From Burkholderiaceae bacterium (lineage in GTDB: Bacteria; Pseudomonadota; Gammaproteobacteria; Burkholderiales; Burkholderiaceae_C), in contig JAIESX010000001.1 of the NCBI GenBank assembly GCA_019745555.1, positions 124,001 through 188,000 on the forward strand: a stretch of 64,000 nt of DNA, in the 5' to 3' direction. The notes under the pieces were generated by a model. The model had not been told where the DNA came from. It worked only from the letters and a program-made list of their open reading frames with translations, and searched no databases. Shown in pieces: positions 15,504-25,669 of this stretch. The stretch's first letter is position 1. Every line of letters begins with the position of its first letter. Made by a program: the position numbers and the translations under genes.

Positions 15504-16304
15504 CTATTTTCCCAGCAATCGGGCCATCAGGCCGCGCTTTTCTGGTCCGGCCTCCACCTGGACCAGCAGCACGGTGATATTGTCCCGCCCGCCGTGGGAA
15601 TTGGCCGTATCCACCAAGGTCTTGACCTTCTGCTCCGGATTCAGGGGTAGCTGCAGGATCTTGGCGATGTCCGCATCCCGCACCATGTCCGACAGGCCGT
15701 CCGAGCACATCAGATAGCAGTCACCGGGCTCGACCGCGTGCTCATGCACCTCCAGCAGGACCGCGTCATCCACGCCCAGCGCCCGGGTCACCAGGTTCTT
15801 GTTCATGGACAGGGCCGCCTGTTCAGGCGTCAGCAGGCCGGCATCGATCTGCTCCTGCAGCAGCGAGTGGTCCCGGGTGATCTGGGCCAGCTCGCCCTTG
15901 CGCAGGCGATAGCAGCGCGAATCCCCGATATGTCCCATGATCAGGTCGTTGCCACGAAACACGCCGGCCACGAGCGTCGTGCCCATCCCGGAATACTGGC
16001 TGTTGTCATGCGCCGCGCGGAACACCGCAGTGTTGGCATTGCTGACACAGATCTCCAGCGCGCGCCGCATATCCTGAACCGATGCCGCGCTCCCGGCTTC
16101 AGCGAGCCAGCGGGTCATCTCGGTCTTGATGATGTTGCTGGCCATGCTGCTGGCCACCTCACCCGCGTTGTAGCCCCCCATGCCATCGGCCAGGACAGCA
16201 ACTCCCGCAGCCTCGTCGAAGCTGTAGGCATCTTCGTTGTTTTCTCGCATCAAACCCGAGTCGGTTTGCGCACAAAACCTGTAATTCACGGCTTCTGTCG
16301 TCAT
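15504..16304 (-). CDS. PP2C-family Ser/Thr protein phosphatase
   Basis: The 266-residue protein shows the full bacterial PP2C motif series: RENNEDAY (20-27), VLADGMGGYNAGEVAS (37-52), GHIGDSRCYRLR, CSDGLSDMV and GGRDNITVLLV. The aspartates bind the Mn/Mg pair that activates water for phospho-Ser/Thr hydrolysis. It is soluble and lacks extra domains. It is the first gene of the operon PP2C-FHA-MBL-GspE and is separated from the FHA gene by 43 bp. It likely reverses phosphorylation read by the FHA protein, and the partner kinase must lie elsewhere. Confidence 0.92.
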   Translation of the reverse strand: MTTEAVNYRFCAQTDSGLMRENNEDAYSFDEAAGVAVLADGMGGYNAGEVASSMASNIIKTEMTRWLAEAGSAASVQDMRRALEICVSNANTAVFRAAHDNSQYSGMGTTLVAGVFRGNDLIMGHIGDSRCYRLRKGELAQITRDHSLLQEQIDAGLLTPEQAALSMNKNLVTRALGVDDAVLLEVHEHAVEPGDCYLMCSDGLSDMVRDADIAKILQLPLNPEQKVKTLVDTANSHGGRDNITVLLVQVEAGPEKRGLMARLLGK

Positions 16305-16511
16305 GGCTCAATGATCTACCGTCGGGCCAAGCCGCTTGCTGAGGTGTAAGTTTGCCAATTCTTGCCTGTGTTCGAAGCCGGAAATTGCGGCACGCACACG
16401 GAAACCCGTGCAAGCACGTCCCGGGCGCAGGCCATCCAAGTTACCGACCTTAGCAGAGCGCAACCTCAGCGGCAAGGTAGTAATGCACGCGGCCTTGTCG
16501 TTTTTATGCAA

Positions 16512-16545
16512 AAGAAAACCGCCCGCTCCCACAGGGAGCGAGCGG
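16512..16545 (-). terminator. Rho-independent terminator of terC
   Basis: 12-bp stem with one wobble pair (16519-16530 with 16534-16545, 3-nt loop) followed on the minus strand by TTTTCTTTT. It lies just after the terC stop. The rest of 16305-16569 shows no gene. Confidence 0.88.
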
Positions 16546-16569
16546 TCGGTGGTGGTGCACTGAGCCGGC

Positions 16570-17271
16570 TCAGGCCGCGGCAGCCGCCCGCTTCTTCTGC
16601 ATCAGCTTGCCGAGGGCCAGCACAAGCAGGGCGCCGGCAATACCGAAGCCGTAGTTCCAGACCTTCTCCTGCGGCAGATAGGCGACGACCGCGGGGTCGG
16701 TATGGGCCATGGTGCCGGCAATCCAGCCCAGCAGCATGCCACCCAGGGTGATGATGATGGGGAAGCGGTCCATGAGCTTGAGCACGAGCTGGCTACCCCA
16801 GACGATGATCGGGATGCTGACGAGCAGACCGAAGATGACCAGCGGCAGCTGCGCGCTTTCGCCCGCGCCTTGCGCCGCGCCGGCAATGGCGATCACGTTG
16901 TCCACGCTCATGACCAAGTCGGCCACGATCACGGTCTTGACCGCACCCCAGAGTTTGTCGCTCGCCTGGATATTGCTGTGCTCATCTTCGTCCTCGGGGA
17001 CCAGCAGCTTGACACCGATCCAGATCAGAAGGATGGCGCCGACCAGCTTGAGGTAGGGCACCGCCAGCAGGGCGAGCGCAAAAGCAATCAGGATGACGCG
17101 CAGGATGATGGCGCCCGCCGTGCCCCAGATGATGCCCTTCCTGCGCTGCTCGGGTGGCAAGGAACGGCAGGCCAAGGCGATGACGACGGCATTGTCGCCG
17201 CCAAGCAGGATGTCGATCAGGATGATCTGGCCGACAGCAACCCAGAAATGGGCGGTCATGAATTCTTCCAC
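16570..17271 (-). CDS. TerC-family integral membrane protein
   Basis: The 233-residue protein has about seven hydrophobic helices and the paired acidic motifs of the family, DILLGGDNAVVIALA near the N-terminus and DLVMSVDNVIAIAGA in the second half, with an acidic cytoplasmic loop (VPEDEDEH) between. TerC-family proteins are linked to metal ion efflux, including manganese, and to tellurite resistance. The predicted start is GTG 17271; an ATG four codons later (MTAHFW) is possible. It is a single gene between two terminators, downstream of sucD. Substrate is not deducible. Confidence 0.88.
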   Translation of the reverse strand: MEEFMTAHFWVAVGQIILIDILLGGDNAVVIALACRSLPPEQRRKGIIWGTAGAIILRVILIAFALALLAVPYLKLVGAILLIWIGVKLLVPEDEDEHSNIQASDKLWGAVKTVIVADLVMSVDNVIAIAGAAQGAGESAQLPLVIFGLLVSIPIIVWGSQLVLKLMDRFPIIITLGGMLLGWIAGTMAHTDPAVVAYLPQEKVWNYGFGIAGALLVLALGKLMQKKRAAAAA

Positions 17272-17312
17272 GGCATTCTTTCTTTATCTATCCGCACGAG
17301 GCGGGGGTCTCC

Positions 17313-17352
17313 AAAAAGTCAAGCCCGATTGTCCAAGTGGGCTATCGGGCTT
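17313..17352 (-). terminator. Rho-independent terminator downstream of sucD
   Basis: Perfect 9-bp stem (17321-17329 with 17344-17352) followed on the minus strand by GACTTTTTGG. It ends the sucCD transcript. Confidence 0.75.
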
Positions 17353-17363
17353 GATATTGTGGA

Positions 17364-17410
17364 AAACCGCAATTATTGACCGCGCTCAATAAGGCGCGAA
17401 TTTGCGGTTT
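17364..17410. other. Nested inverted repeat in the sucD 3' untranslated region
   Basis: Outer arms AAACCGCAA (17364-17372) and TTGCGGTTT (17402-17410) enclose an inner CGCGC/GCGCG pair (17381-17385, 17394-17398). It starts 6 bp after the sucD stop and may stabilise the 3' end of the mRNA. Confidence 0.6.
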
Positions 17411-17416
17411 CCCGGA

Positions 17417-18310
17417 TTAGAGCAGGGACTTCAGCAGCTTGCCCATCTCGGACGGGTTGCGCGTGATCTTGAAACCGCACTCTTCCATGACCGCCAGCTT
17501 GGCGTCGGCCGTGTCGGCACCGCCGGAGATCAGCGCGCCGGCATGGCCCATGCGCTTGCCGGGGGGCGCCGTCACGCCGGCGATGAAGCCGACGACGGGC
17601 TTTTTCATGTTGGCCTTGCACCAGCGGGCGGCTTCCGCCTCGTCCGGGCCGCCGATCTCACCGATCATGATCACGGCGTCCGTGTCCGGATCGTCGTTGA
17701 AGGCCTTCATCACGTCGATGTGCTTGAGGCCGTTGATCGGGTCGCCACCAATGCCCACGGCGCTGGACTGGCCCAGACCGATCTCGGTCAGCTGCGCCAC
17801 GGCTTCATAGGTCAGGGTGCCGGAGCGCGAGACCACGCCGATGCGGCCCTTGCGGTGGATGTGACCGGGCATGATGCCGATCTTGATCTCGTCGGGCGTG
17901 ATCAGGCCAGGGCAGTTCGGGCCCAGCAGCAGGGTCTTCTTGCCGCCGGCGGCTTCCTTGGCCTTCATCTTGTTGCGAACCATCAGCATGTCACGCACCG
18001 GGATGCCTTCGGTGATGCAGATCGCCAGGTCCAGGTCGGCCTCGACGGCTTCCCAGATGGCATCGGCCGCGCCGGCCGGCGGCACGTAGATCACGGAGAC
18101 GGTGGCACCGGTCTGCTTGGCGGCCTCCTTGACGGAGGCGTAGATCGGGATGTTGAAGATGGACTCGCCCGCCTTCTTGGGGTTCACACCCGCCACGAAG
18201 CAGTTCTTGCCGTTGGCGTATTCCTGGCACTTTTCCGTGTGGAACTGGCCGGTCTTGCCGGTAATGCCCTGGGTGATGACTTTGGTGTCTTTGTTGATGT
18301 AGATCGACAT
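17417..18310 (-). CDS. sucD: Succinyl-CoA synthetase alpha subunit
   Basis: The 297-residue protein starts [19 protein letters not shown], with the N-terminal CoA-binding Rossmann fold ([10 protein letters not shown]), [11 protein letters not shown], and the phospho-histidine segment [10 protein letters not shown] near 245. With SucC it converts succinyl-CoA to succinate in the TCA cycle with substrate-level NTP formation. An in-frame extension to 18382 runs into sucC and is not used. It begins 10 bp after the sucC stop, so the two are co-transcribed with sucC first, the usual order. Confidence 0.97.
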   Translation of the reverse strand: MSIYINKDTKVITQGITGKTGQFHTEKCQEYANGKNCFVAGVNPKKAGESIFNIPIYASVKEAAKQTGATVSVIYVPPAGAADAIWEAVEADLDLAICITEGIPVRDMLMVRNKMKAKEAAGGKKTLLLGPNCPGLITPDEIKIGIMPGHIHRKGRIGVVSRSGTLTYEAVAQLTEIGLGQSSAVGIGGDPINGLKHIDVMKAFNDDPDTDAVIMIGEIGGPDEAEAARWCKANMKKPVVGFIAGVTAPPGKRMGHAGALISGGADTADAKLAVMEECGFKITRNPSEMGKLLKSLL

Positions 18311-18320
18311 GACGGTTCCT

Positions 18321-19490
<1,170 letters not shown>

Positions 19491-19652
19491 GAGGGTTCTC
19501 TCAGGAAATGGATTTCTGTCCGATCAGGGCACCGGTACGTCCCCTGGCTGGTGCTGGATTTAGCACAGCCTTGGAATGTATCATGTTGCTCTGCACAAAA
19601 CCGGTGCGCCCCGGGCCGGTTTCATAAATTCGTCCAAGCAAGGCATCAGCCC

Positions 19653-20585
19653 ATGTCCGCCAAGAAAATCTTCATCGACGGCGAGGCCGGCACCACCGGT
19701 CTGCAGATCCGCGAGCGCCTGCTGGCCATGCCACAGGTCGAACTGGTGAGCATCGCCGCCGAGCGCCGCAAGGATCCGGCCGCCAAGCGTGAACTGCTGG
19801 CTGGCGTCGACCTGGTCATCCTCTGCCTGCACGACGAGGCAGCCCTGGAGACCGTGGCGCTGGTCGACGAACTGGAAAGAAGCTCAGGCCGCCCCGGCCC
19901 CAAGATCATCGACGCCTCAACCGCCCATCGCGTGGCACCAGGCTGGGTCTACGGTTTTCCCGAACTGACCCGCGAGCATGCTCAGGCGGTGGCCCAGGCC
20001 CGCCGCGTCGCCAACCCCGGCTGCTACCCCACGGGTGGCATCGCCCTGCTGCGTCCGCTGGTCGACGCCGGCCTGCTGCCCACCGACTACCCCATCGTCC
20101 TGTCCGGCTACTCGGGCTACTCAGGTGGTGGCCGTCAGATGATCGAGGCCTACGAAGTCAGCAAGACCGCGCCGCCTCTGGAGGTCTACGGCCTGGGCCT
20201 GACCCACAAGCACCTGCCTGAATTCCAGCGCTACACGGGGCTGACGCGCCGCCCGATCTTCGTGCCCGCCGTCGCCAACTACTACGCCGGCATGATCGAC
20301 CAGATCGGCCTGCAATTCGACCTCATGAAGGGGGTGACGCGCAGCCAGCAGCTGGAAGACGCCCTGCGCGCGCATTACGCCGGCAGCGAGTGGGTCAGCG
20401 TGGTGCCGCCTGCCCTGGGCGGGCGCCTGGAACCCACCGCGCTCAACGGCACCAACAACATGGAACTCAGCGTCTACGGCAACGACAGCCTGGGCCAGGC
20501 TGTGCTGGTGGCGCGCTTCGACAATCTGGGCAAGGGCGCCAGCGGCGCCGCAGTCCAGAACCTCCGGCTGATGCTGGGCCTGTAA
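19653..20585 (+). CDS. argC: N-acetyl-gamma-glutamyl-phosphate reductase (type 2)
   Basis: The 310-residue protein reduces N-acetylglutamyl-5-phosphate to the semialdehyde with NADPH, the third step of arginine synthesis. The dinucleotide fold begins [19 protein letters not shown] and the catalytic cysteine is C124 in NPGCYPTGG; a [10 protein letters not shown] histidine motif follows. The length fits the short type 2 AGPR subfamily. I chose ATG 19653; a much longer upstream frame antisense to sucC is spurious. It converges on recX, with adjacent stop codons. Confidence 0.95.
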   Translation: MSAKKIFIDGEAGTTGLQIRERLLAMPQVELVSIAAERRKDPAAKRELLAGVDLVILCLHDEAALETVALVDELERSSGRPGPKIIDASTAHRVAPGWVYGFPELTREHAQAVAQARRVANPGCYPTGGIALLRPLVDAGLLPTDYPIVLSGYSGYSGGGRQMIEAYEVSKTAPPLEVYGLGLTHKHLPEFQRYTGLTRRPIFVPAVANYYAGMIDQIGLQFDLMKGVTRSQQLEDALRAHYAGSEWVSVVPPALGGRLEPTALNGTNNMELSVYGNDSLGQAVLVARFDNLGKGASGAAVQNLRLMLGL

Positions 20586-21074
20586 TCAGGCCGCTTCATC
20601 GGCCGGATCACTACCCATTACCCGGCGCACGACCTCTGCGGAAAAACCCCGCGTGAGCAGAAAGCGGGTCTGCCTAGCTCGCTCCTGCGCGTCGATCGGC
20701 AGGGCCTCAAAGCGGCGACGCCAGACCTCTCGCGCCCGCGTCAATTCACTGTCTTTCAGACCCGCCAGGGCCTGCTCGATCAACTCCCGGGCCAGCCCCC
20801 TGTCCTGCATCTCCTGCCGCAACCGTGCCGCACCCAGCCGCCCGGCACGGCGATGCACCAGCGATTCAGCAGCGCGCTGCTCGTCCAGATAGCCCTTGGC
20901 CTGCAATTCATCCAGTGCCTGGGCCAGCGTGCCCGGCTCTTCCTCGTAACGTGCGAGCTTGCGCTCGAGTTCGAGCCGGGTGTGTTCACGCTGGCCCAGC
21001 AGCCTCAAGGCCCTACCCTTGAGGCTGACTTGGAAAGCCGGCTTGGCGCCGGCTGGCTTCTGCGGGCCCGACAC
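20586..21074 (-). CDS. recX: Regulatory protein RecX
   Basis: The 162-residue RecX-family protein consists of three-helix repeats with motifs LGQREHTRLELERKL, ALDELQAKGYLDEQRAAES and LLTRGFSAEVVRRVM. RecX caps or destabilises RecA filaments and tunes recombination. The likely start is GTG 21074, 8 bp after the recA stop, so recA-recX form an operon under the SOS-box promoter. The stop codon abuts that of argC, which converges. Confidence 0.93.
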   Translation of the reverse strand: MSGPQKPAGAKPAFQVSLKGRALRLLGQREHTRLELERKLARYEEEPGTLAQALDELQAKGYLDEQRAAESLVHRRAGRLGAARLRQEMQDRGLARELIEQALAGLKDSELTRAREVWRRRFEALPIDAQERARQTRFLLTRGFSAEVVRRVMGSDPADEAA

Positions 21075-21082
21075 GCTGTGTC

Positions 21083-22141
21083 TTACTCCTCTGCCGCGGC
21101 CTTTTCCACCTCACCGCGCTGCGGGATGCCCAGGGACTCGCGCACCTTGTTCTCGATCTCCAGCGACAGCTCGGGGTTCTCCCGCAGGAACTCACGGGCG
21201 TTGTCGCGGCCCTGGCCGATCTTTTCGCCGTTGTAGGCGTACCAGGCACCTGACTTCTCGACAATCTTGGCGTTCACGCCCATGTCGATGATCTCGCCCT
21301 CGCGGCTGATGCCCTCGCCGAACAGGATGTCGAACTCGGCCGTCTTGAAGGGCGGCGCCACCTTGTTCTTGACGATCTTGACCTTGGTCTCGTTGCCGAT
21401 GGCCTCCTCGCCCTTCTTGATCGTGCCGGTGCGGCGGATGTCGATGCGCACCGAGGCGTAGAACTTCAACGCGTTGCCGCCCGTCGTGGTTTCGGGGCTG
21501 CCGAACATCACGCCGATCTTCATGCGGATCTGGTTGATGAAGATGACCATGCAGTTGGTCTTCTTGATGGTGGCGGTGAGCTTGCGCAGGGCCTGGCTCA
21601 TCAGGCGGGCCTGCAGGCCGGGCAGGCTGTCGCCCATCTCGCCCTCGATTTCGGCCTTGGGCGTGAGCGCTGCCACCGAGTCCACCACGATCAGGTCCAC
21701 CGCGCCCGAACGCACCAGGCTGTCGACGATCTCCAGCGCCTGCTCACCGGTATCGGGCTGGGAGATCAGCAGATCGGGCAGGTTCACGCCCAGCTTCTGC
21801 GCGTACTGCACGTCCAGCGCGTGCTCGGCATCCACAAAGGCACAGGTGCCGCCGATCTTCTGCATCTCGGCGATGACCTGCAGGGTCAGCGTGGTCTTGC
21901 CCGAGGATTCCGGGCCGTAGATCTCGACCACCCGGCCACGCGGCAGGCCGCCCACGCCCAGGGCGATGTCCAGGCCCAGGGAGCCGGTGGAAACCACCTG
22001 GATGTCCTCAATGGCCTCGCCTTCGCCGAGACGCATGATGGTGCCCTTGCCGAACTGCTTCTCGATCTGGGCCAGCGCGGCCTGCAAGGCCTTGGCTTTC
22101 TCACTGTTGGCGACGCTGATGGATTTGCCGGATACGTCCAT
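21083..22141 (-). CDS. recA: Recombinase RecA
   Basis: The 352-residue RecA has Walker [10 protein letters not shown] (76-84), Walker [11 protein letters not shown], the L1/L2 DNA-binding loop region ([20 protein letters not shown]) and [16 protein letters not shown], and a typical acidic C-terminus (EVEKAAAEE). It forms the ATP-dependent strand-exchange filament and triggers LexA self-cleavage. AAGGAG stands 6 nt before the ATG. A LexA box sits 50 bp upstream. recX follows in the same operon. Confidence 0.98.
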   Translation of the reverse strand: MDVSGKSISVANSEKAKALQAALAQIEKQFGKGTIMRLGEGEAIEDIQVVSTGSLGLDIALGVGGLPRGRVVEIYGPESSGKTTLTLQVIAEMQKIGGTCAFVDAEHALDVQYAQKLGVNLPDLLISQPDTGEQALEIVDSLVRSGAVDLIVVDSVAALTPKAEIEGEMGDSLPGLQARLMSQALRKLTATIKKTNCMVIFINQIRMKIGVMFGSPETTTGGNALKFYASVRIDIRRTGTIKKGEEAIGNETKVKIVKNKVAPPFKTAEFDILFGEGISREGEIIDMGVNAKIVEKSGAWYAYNGEKIGQGRDNAREFLRENPELSLEIENKVRESLGIPQRGEVEKAAAEE

Positions 22142-22190
22142 GATGACTCCTTGAGGGGTTGATGTGTGATCCAGTGTTTTTAACCACAGG

Positions 22191-22206
22191 CTGTATGCTT
22201 GACCAG
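22191..22206 (-). promoter_or_regulatory. LexA (SOS) box upstream of recA
   Basis: CTGTATGCTTGACCAG matches CTGT-N8-ACAG at 7 of 8 defined bases. Position 50 bp before the recA ATG fits LexA repression of recA-recX. Confidence 0.75.
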
Positions 22207-22270
22207 TAATTTATCTGCCTTGTACTTTTCAGTAAAGCCGTAAATTAGTCATTTTGGTTTACTATTTGCC

Positions 22271-22756
22271 ATGATGGATGTTGCCGCTTTCCCGCTTGAA
22301 GATGGCTGGCGCCAGACCCACCTGGGGCGCCTGCTGGGTCATGCCATGCGCCGATTCGACGAGCGCGTGTTGCAACTCATGGCGCACGATCCCGAGGTAC
22401 CGCTGGCCCTGTCCAATCTGGCCGCGCGGGGCCAGATCAGCGCCGCCCACGTGCACATCACCCGCCACCTGACGCTGCAAGGGTCTCGCCTGCAGGAGCT
22501 TGCCGCCTCGGCCGGCATGAGCAAGCAGGCCATGGGCAAGCTGGTCGACCAGTGCGAGGCCTGGGGCCTAGTCACGCGCGAGGCCGATGCCCGGGATGGC
22601 CGTGCCAAGCTCGTGCGCTTCACACCGGCGGGCCTCGCCTGGCTGCAGGGCTTCCAGCGTGCTGTCACCCAGGCCGAAGCCGAGCTGCGGCAGGCCGTGG
22701 GCGCCGAGGTGGCCACCGTGATTGCACTGGGGCTGGAAGCCTATGCGAGCGCCTAG
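22271..22756 (+). CDS. MarR-family transcriptional regulator
   Basis: The 161-residue protein has a MarR-type winged helix. The N-terminal dimerisation helix includes LGRLLGHAMRRFDER, the recognition region is LQELAASAGMSKQAMGKLVDQCEAWGLV (split around residues 75-105), and the wing is READARDGRAKLVRFTPAG. It presumably represses a target in response to a small ligand. It is divergent from recA and followed 57 bp later by a response regulator on the same strand. No operator palindrome was identified with confidence, and the target is unknown. Confidence 0.85.
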   Translation: MMDVAAFPLEDGWRQTHLGRLLGHAMRRFDERVLQLMAHDPEVPLALSNLAARGQISAAHVHITRHLTLQGSRLQELAASAGMSKQAMGKLVDQCEAWGLVTREADARDGRAKLVRFTPAGLAWLQGFQRAVTQAEAELRQAVGAEVATVIALGLEAYASA

Positions 22757-22813
22757 AATCGGCGCACAACATGCCCAGCCAGCGAGACACTGCGGGCAGG
22801 CCAGGAGACACGC

Positions 22814-23488
22814 ATGCGGATACTGATCGCCGAAGATGACCAGGTGCTGGCCGACGGCCTGCTGCGCACCCTGCGCAGTTCAGGCGCAGCCGTCAACCAC
22901 GTGGCCAGTGGTACCGAGGCCGACGCGGCCCTGATGACCAACAGCGAATTCGACCTGCTGATCCTGGATCTGGGCCTGCCCAAGCTGCACGGCCTGGAGG
23001 TGCTCAAGAAGCTGCGCGCACGCGGCTCCAGCATGCCGGTGCTCATCCTCACCGCCGCCGACAGCGTGGAGGAGCGCGTCAAAGGCCTGGACTACGGTGC
23101 CGACGACTACATGGCCAAGCCCTTTTCGCTGCAGGAGCTCGAGGCCCGGGTGCGGGCCCTGGTCCGCCGTGGCATGGGTGCCACCAGCAGCCACATCAAA
23201 CACGGTCCGCTGACCTACGACCAGGCGGGCCGTGTAGCCACCATCGACGGCAAGATGGTCGAACTGTCGGCGCGCGAACTCGGCCTGCTCGAAGTGCTGC
23301 TGCAGCGCAGCGGGCGCCTGGTCAGCAAGGACCAGCTGGTCGAGCGCCTGTGCGAATGGGGCGAGGAAGTGAGCAATAACGCCATCGAGGTCTATGTGCA
23401 CCGTCTGCGCAAGAAGATCGAGAAAGGGCCGATCCGCATCGCCACCGTCCGGGGCCTGGGCTACTGCCTCGAAAAGATCCAGGCCTGA
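22814..23488 (+). CDS. Two-component response regulator, OmpR family (TctD/QseB-like)
   Basis: The 224-residue protein has a receiver domain with the acidic pocket AEDD (6-9), phospho-acceptor Asp52 in LILDLGLPK and the conserved Lys in DDYMAKPFSL, then a winged-helix effector domain ending in EVYVHRLRKKIEKGPIRIATVRGLGY. Phosphorylation by the kinase encoded 54 bp downstream should promote DNA binding. The kinase resembles TctE, which in other bacteria controls tricarboxylate uptake, but no tct transport genes are adjacent, so the stimulus is open. Confidence 0.92.
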   Translation: MRILIAEDDQVLADGLLRTLRSSGAAVNHVASGTEADAALMTNSEFDLLILDLGLPKLHGLEVLKKLRARGSSMPVLILTAADSVEERVKGLDYGADDYMAKPFSLQELEARVRALVRRGMGATSSHIKHGPLTYDQAGRVATIDGKMVELSARELGLLEVLLQRSGRLVSKDQLVERLCEWGEEVSNNAIEVYVHRLRKKIEKGPIRIATVRGLGYCLEKIQA

Positions 23489-23542
23489 GCGTCCGGGGTC
23501 TGGCGCCAGCATCCCTCCTGTTCACGCGCAAGGCCGAAGCCC

Positions 23543-24985
23543 ATGAAACTTTTCCAGCGCGAGCAGCGCTCGCTCTTCGGCGAGATCCTGGACTGGATGC
23601 TCACGCCGCTGCTGCTGCTGTGGCCCATCAGCCTGGTACTGACCTGGCTGGTCGCGCAGAGCATCGCGGGCAAGCCCTTTGACCGCACGCTCGAGTACAA
23701 CGCGAACGCCCTGGCCCAGCTGGTCACGGTCGAAGAACAGCAGGTGCGTTTCGCCCTGCCGCTGCCGGCAAGGCAGCTGCTTCGTTCGGACGACACCGAC
23801 ACCGTCTACTACCAGGTCCTCGGCGCGCGTGGCGAGTACCTGGCTGGCGAGCGCGAATTCCCCCCGCCTTCGGAGGAAGAGATCGTGGCGCCCGGCGTGG
23901 TACGCCTGCGCGACGACAAGTACCAGGGCATGGAGTTGCGCGTGGCCTATATGTGGGTGCCGCTGGAGCCACTGGGCGCACGCCTGGCCCTGGTCCAGGT
24001 GGCCGAGACCCTGGACAAGCGCTCCATCCTGGCCGCCGAGATCATCAAGGGCGTGATGCTGCCGCAGTTCGTGACCCTGCCGCTGGCCGTGCTGCTGGTC
24101 TGGCTGGCCCTGGTCCAGGCTCTCAAGCCGCTCAACCGCCTGGAGGAACGCATCCGGGCCCGCCGCCCGGACGACCTGAGCCCGCTGGACACCCAGACCG
24201 TGCCGCAGGAAGTCGCCCCCCTGGTGGCCTCGGTGAACGACCTGCTGCTGCGCCTGAAGGACTCGATCAGCACACAGAAACGCTTTCTGGCCGACGCCGC
24301 CCACCAGCTCAAGACACCGCTGGCCGGCCTGCGCATGCAGGCCGACCTGGCGCAGCGCGAAGGCACCAGCACCGAGGAACTCAAACAGTCACTGCGCCAG
24401 ATCGGCCGCTCCAGCATCCGCGCGACCCATACCGTCAACCAGCTGCTGGCCCTGGCGCGCGCCGAGGCCGGGACCACCGCCATGAGTCGCCAGCCCTGCG
24501 ATCTGGCGCGCATCACGATGGAGGTGGTGCAGGACAGCGTTCCACGCGCCCTGGACAAGCACATCGACCTGGGCTACGAAGGCGCTCAGGCCGGCATGCC
24601 GGGCGTGACGATCGAGGGCAACCCCACCCTGCTCAAGGAACTGGTGCGCAATCTCCTCGACAACGCGATCAACTACACACCTTCGACGCAGGAACGCCCG
24701 GGTGTGATCACCGCGCGCGTGCTGGCCGATCCTTTCGGCAAGATCGTCGTGCTGCAGGTCGAGGACTCCGGGCCGGGCATCCCGCAGGCCGAGCGTGAGC
24801 TGATCTTCCAGCCCTTCTACCGGGCCCTGGGCAACGACGTCGACGGCTCAGGTCTGGGCCTGCCCATCGCGCAGGAGATCGCCCAGCAGCACCGTGCCCA
24901 CATCAGCGTGGAAGACACGCGACCCGGTCAGCCCTCGCCCGGCGCGCGCTTCACGGTACGCTTCGACCTGACACGCAAAGAGTGA
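23543..24985 (+). CDS. Sensor histidine kinase (TctE-like)
   Basis: The 480-residue membrane kinase has an N-terminal helix (about 14-40), a periplasmic sensor region (about 45-165), a second helix (about 168-195), a HAMP-like linker, the H-box FLADAAHQLKTPLAGLRMQ with His254, N-box ELVRNLLDNAINYTP, and G boxes VEDSGPGIP and GSGLGLPIAQEIA. The periplasmic region matches the 2CSK_N style of TctE kinases. It autophosphorylates and passes phosphate to Asp52 of the adjacent regulator. The last gene of the operon converges on the SPOR gene with a 15-bp gap. Confidence 0.92.
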   Translation: MKLFQREQRSLFGEILDWMLTPLLLLWPISLVLTWLVAQSIAGKPFDRTLEYNANALAQLVTVEEQQVRFALPLPARQLLRSDDTDTVYYQVLGARGEYLAGEREFPPPSEEEIVAPGVVRLRDDKYQGMELRVAYMWVPLEPLGARLALVQVAETLDKRSILAAEIIKGVMLPQFVTLPLAVLLVWLALVQALKPLNRLEERIRARRPDDLSPLDTQTVPQEVAPLVASVNDLLLRLKDSISTQKRFLADAAHQLKTPLAGLRMQADLAQREGTSTEELKQSLRQIGRSSIRATHTVNQLLALARAEAGTTAMSRQPCDLARITMEVVQDSVPRALDKHIDLGYEGAQAGMPGVTIEGNPTLLKELVRNLLDNAINYTPSTQERPGVITARVLADPFGKIVVLQVEDSGPGIPQAERELIFQPFYRALGNDVDGSGLGLPIAQEIAQQHRAHISVEDTRPGQPSPGARFTVRFDLTRKE

Positions 24986-25000
24986 AGCAGGCAGCTGGCC

Positions 25001-25660
25001 CTATTTGCAGCTGCGCAGCGATTTGTCGCCCAGTGCCGGCTTGAGCTCTTCCAGCTTGGGCTTGATGGCCTCGTCCGCCGCGGGGATGCGCAGCTGGCTC
25101 TGCCGCAGCTCGGCCCGCTCCTGCACCACGCGTGCCGTGCGCACCCCGCGCTTTTGCAGCGCGTTGAGTTCGGCCTGGGCCTGGGCCTGGGTCTCGAAAC
25201 GCCCCAGGGACAAACCCAGCTGCAACTCGCTGTTTTCCAGCGGCTGCAGCCTGAGCTTCATCGTGTCGAGCTCGGCTTTCTTGCGATCCCGTGCCGCTGT
25301 ATTGGGGAACTTGCCCATGTAGACGATCCAGCGCGCCGGCTCGACGCTGGTCTCCAGCGCCCAGGCCGTGGGCGGCAGCAGTGCTTCCAGTGCCTTGCGC
25401 AAGGTCTCGGTCTGCTCTTCGTCAAAAAGGCCGGCCTGCAGGCATTCCGGTGGCTTGGGGGGGGTCAGCGCCACCTGCTCGGCCTTGCGACCTTCCTCCG
25501 GCGGCAGGATGCGGATGGCCTGGGGCCGCAGCTGCTGCTCCAGCCGCTGGGGCTCGCTCTGCTCGGCCGGCGCCCAGCCATAGGCACGCAGCAGGCCTTG
25601 CGACCAGGCGTAGTACGCCGCGTTGAGCAGAACCAGCAGCAGGACGACGAGGCGCAGCAT
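25001..25660 (-). CDS. SPOR-domain membrane protein
   Basis: The 219-residue protein has one N-terminal membrane helix (MLRLVVLLLVLLNAAYYAWS), a proline and glutamate-rich linker, then a SPOR-type domain (about 105-185) with RWIVYMGKFPNTAARDRKKAEL and LGLSLGRFETQAQAQAELNAL. SPOR domains bind denuded septal peptidoglycan, so it may act at division sites. It starts 9 bp after birA, so birA and it are co-transcribed. Typical division SPOR proteins are similar in length; no catalytic domain is present. Confidence 0.82.
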   Translation of the reverse strand: MLRLVVLLLVLLNAAYYAWSQGLLRAYGWAPAEQSEPQRLEQQLRPQAIRILPPEEGRKAEQVALTPPKPPECLQAGLFDEEQTETLRKALEALLPPTAWALETSVEPARWIVYMGKFPNTAARDRKKAELDTMKLRLQPLENSELQLGLSLGRFETQAQAQAELNALQKRGVRTARVVQERAELRQSQLRIPAADEAIKPKLEELKPALGDKSLRSCK

Positions 25661-25669
25661 GGGCGGTCT

